The notes under the pieces were generated by a model, which worked only from the letters and a program-made list of their open reading frames with translations, was not told the DNA's origin and did no database searches. Made by a program: the position numbers and the translations under genes. Shown in pieces: positions 5,385-6,935 of a stretch of 6,935 nt of DNA (position 1 is the first letter of the stretch; the number at the start of each line of letters is the position of its first letter). Source of the DNA: an uncultured Lachnospiraceae bacterium (GTDB lineage Bacteria > Bacillota > Clostridia > Lachnospirales > Lachnospiraceae); NCBI GenBank assembly GCA_902803355.1, contig CADCPP010000120.1, positions 1 to 6,935 on the forward strand. The letters run 5' to 3'.

Positions 5385-6029
5385 ATGCCGATTATCGATT
5401 ATGGCGATCCGGCTGCGGATACCGTCCTGATCCAGCCGGTCGATGCCCACGATCTTGCCTTTCCGGACCGGGAATTCGCAATGATCCGGGATGCCTTTCA
5501 CAAGCCGCTTCGGCTTCTTGCCTTTCAGGTCGGTGACTGGAACCGCGCGCTTTCTCCCTGGGAAGCGCCTCCGGTCTTTGGAAAAGAGGGCTTCGGGGGC
5601 GATGCCGCAAAGACTCTTGCGGATATCCTCCCGTATTGCACAGATACATCCAAAACCTATTACCTCGGCGGGTATTCCCTCGCCGGCTTATTTGCGCTTT
5701 GGGCTGCCTCTCAGACAGAGGTCTTTTCCGGCATTGCCGCCGCATCCCCCTCTGTCTGGTTCCCCCGCTTCACCGATTATCTGCAGTCACATCCTCTCAA
5801 AGCCGGCAGCTTGTATTTAAGTCTGGGCGATAAAGAAGAAAAGACGCGGAACCCGCTCATGTCCACTGTGGGCAGCGGGATCCGCAGCGCTTTCGCGCTG
5901 ATCAAAGCACAGGGCATCCCCTGCACACTCGAATGGAACCCCGGCAACCACTTTAAAGACGCGGAGCTAAGATGCGCAAAAGCATTCATCTGGGTGCTGG
6001 AGCAGAGGGGATCGAACTCAGAGATTTAA
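5385..6029 (+). CDS. Alpha/beta-hydrolase, esterase-D-like, substrate unknown
   Basis: The 214-residue protein is a probable serine hydrolase. The nucleophile elbow is YLGGYSLAG (93-101), with Ser98 as the likely nucleophile in the motif G-Y-S-L-A. The acid is probably Asp149 in LSLGDKEEKT (145-154), and the catalytic histidine His189 in WNPGNHF (184-190). The AAASPSVWFP segment (118-127) is typical of the putative esterase (Esterase_D-like) family. No signal peptide or membrane segment is seen, so it should be cytoplasmic. It starts 15 bp after fchA with GGGAAGGA upstream, which suggests the same transcript, but no link to folate or histidine metabolism follows from the sequence. The 3' end overlaps the convergent transporter gene by 12 bp. 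The natural substrate cannot be told. Confidence 0.85.
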   Translation: MPIIDYGDPAADTVLIQPVDAHDLAFPDREFAMIRDAFHKPLRLLAFQVGDWNRALSPWEAPPVFGKEGFGGDAAKTLADILPYCTDTSKTYYLGGYSLAGLFALWAASQTEVFSGIAAASPSVWFPRFTDYLQSHPLKAGSLYLSLGDKEEKTRNPLMSTVGSGIRSAFALIKAQGIPCTLEWNPGNHFKDAELRCAKAFIWVLEQRGSNSEI

Positions 6030-6881
6030 AAGGACCAGAGCACAAAGGATCAGGGCGAGCCCGGCATATTGCCGTCTGCCGAGCTTTTCACGGAAGAAGA
6101 CAGCGCTGCCAAGCGTGACTAACAGGATGACGCCGACGCTGAAGACCGGATAGACCAGGGAAGCCGGAAGCTTAAGCAGAGCCTGCAGCAGGAAATAGGA
6201 TGAAAAATAATTGGGGATGCCGGCAACGATCCCGGCCGCCAGTTCGGCGATCCGAATCTTCTTTCCCGTCCTGCGCTTCTCCGCGGCACTCAGGATCAGC
6301 GTCAGCAGAGCAGCCGTCAGAAAGAGGAAGAAAAAATAGCGTGTATCTTCCCGCTGGTCGCCGAAACGGGAGAAGATCTTGGCCATGCTTTCGCTGCAGC
6401 CGCACGCAAAAAGCGTGAGCAGCAGGATCGTCAGGTTCTTCTTTTCCCCGGCGGCGTGAGGCGCGGCGTTCCCGCCTGTTGAGGCGTTGATCAGAACGAT
6501 CGCGCAGACGGCCAGCACCAGGCCGGCTATCTTGAGCGGAGAAGGGATCTCGTCAAAAAACAGAAAGCTGATGGTCAGAGGAACGACAAGGCTCAGCTTG
6601 GAAAAGGCGGAGGTCATGGTTGCGCCGTTGATCCGCACGCTGGTCTGGATCAGGACCAGGCCGGCCACGTAAAGAAATCCGGCTGCGGCACTCATGAGCA
6701 GCGTAGAAGAACTGACCGTGAAAAGCCTGTTTTTTTCCGGCATTTGCAGAAAAGCGATCAGCACGCAGGTCAGGTAATTGCCCAGAATGATTCCGAAACG
6801 GTTCCCTTTCGGTTCCTGAAAGAACTTGAGAACGAGCGTGAGGACAGCGCTGCAGAGCGCGGCAAGAAAAAGATAGATCAT
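6018..6881 (-). CDS. EamA/DMT-superfamily transporter-like membrane protein
   Basis: The 287-residue protein is very hydrophobic, with about ten predicted membrane helices (roughly 1-20, 29-46, 57-80, 86-106, 115-133, 150-165, 180-200, 213-231, 238-260, 268-287). It has the two-repeat layout of EamA drug/metabolite transporters, with an E-x-x-x-x-x-K/R-x-x-G type segment after the fourth helix of each half (DEIPSPLKIAGLVL, 109-122, and REKLGRRQYAGLAL near 265-278). A hydrophilic loop with an EKK cluster (about 143-148) separates the halves. The substrate is unknown; relatives carry amino acids, nucleosides or other metabolites. The chosen ATG at 6881 has GGAG six bases upstream. In-frame ATGs at 6893 and 6932 lack one, and 6932 lies at the edge of the likely promoter. 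The gene converges on the hydrolase gene, overlapping it by 12 bp. Confidence 0.85.
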   Translation of the reverse strand: MIYLFLAALCSAVLTLVLKFFQEPKGNRFGIILGNYLTCVLIAFLQMPEKNRLFTVSSSTLLMSAAAGFLYVAGLVLIQTSVRINGATMTSAFSKLSLVVPLTISFLFFDEIPSPLKIAGLVLAVCAIVLINASTGGNAAPHAAGEKKNLTILLLTLFACGCSESMAKIFSRFGDQREDTRYFFFLFLTAALLTLILSAAEKRRTGKKIRIAELAAGIVAGIPNYFSSYFLLQALLKLPASLVYPVFSVGVILLVTLGSAVFFREKLGRRQYAGLALILCALVLLNL

Positions 6882-6887
6882 ACAAAA

Positions 6888-6891
6888 CTCC
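6888..6891 (-). promoter_or_regulatory. Transporter ribosome binding site (decides the start)
   Basis: GGAG on the minus strand lies six bases before the ATG at 6881. No purine-rich site precedes the alternative ATGs at 6893 or 6932, so the shorter 287-residue product is preferred. Confidence 0.6.
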
Positions 6892-6922
6892 ATTATCGAG
6901 GCAAAGATAAGCCTGCGCAGAA

Positions 6923-6931
6923 AATATAACA
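6923..6931 (-). promoter_or_regulatory. Possible -10 region of the transporter promoter
   Basis: On the minus strand TGTTATATT has the extended -10 form, with TATATT (6928-6923) matching five of six consensus bases. The -35 box would lie beyond the right edge, so the promoter cannot be completed. The predicted start near 6916 would give a leader of about 35 nt. Confidence 0.35.
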
Positions 6932-6935
6932 AAAA

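Noticed and set aside
5504..5518. 15-base exact match GCCGCTTCGGCTTCT between 2874-2888 (metG leader) and 5504-5518 (hydrolase coding region)
   Set aside because: One copy simply encodes hydrolase residues PLRLL in frame; a single short GC-rich match in 6.9 kb is plausibly chance and neither copy has flanking mobile-element features.

Overview
The window looks like an ordinary chromosomal stretch from a GC-rich Firmicute, most likely of the class Clostridia and possibly Lachnospiraceae-like. This rests on sigma-A-type promoters with TGn-extended -10 boxes, strong AGGAGG-type ribosome binding sites, a MetRS with one zinc knuckle plus a C-terminal tRNA-binding domain, and the character of the SecA and TrmB sequences. 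The taxonomic call is an inference from remembered protein families, not from a search.

Layout. On the minus strand, metG (methionyl-tRNA synthetase, 848-2842) is followed after 15 bp by secA (preprotein translocase ATPase), of which only the N-terminal 277 codons lie in the window (1-832). A 213-bp divergent intergenic region (2843-3055) holds back-to-back promoters for metG (minus) and trmB (plus), and a metG leader of about 90 nt with several small hairpins, one of them enclosing the Shine-Dalgarno sequence. On the plus strand come trmB (tRNA m7G46 methyltransferase), a 114-bp gap with a perfect hairpin, then a tight run: ftcD (glutamate formimidoyltransferase), an overlapping cyclodeaminase/cyclohydrolase gene (fchA-like), and an esterase-D-like alpha/beta hydrolase. 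At the right end a minus-strand EamA/DMT-type membrane transporter (6018-6881) converges on the hydrolase gene, and the two 3' ends overlap by 12 bp.

How the genes fit together. ftcD and fchA encode two successive steps that move the formimino group of N-formimino-glutamate (from histidine breakdown) onto tetrahydrofolate and convert it to 5,10-methenyl-THF with release of ammonia. They form the only clear pathway unit here. No hutH, hutU or hutI is visible alongside. metG, secA and trmB are housekeeping genes. The hydrolase and the transporter have no assignable substrate.

I found no RNA genes, CRISPR arrays, insertion sequences, phage genes or toxin-antitoxin modules, and no convincing undescribed system. 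The observations most worth a second look are regulatory: the structured metG leader, the metG-secA arrangement, the isolated formimino-transfer pair and the overlapping convergent gene ends.
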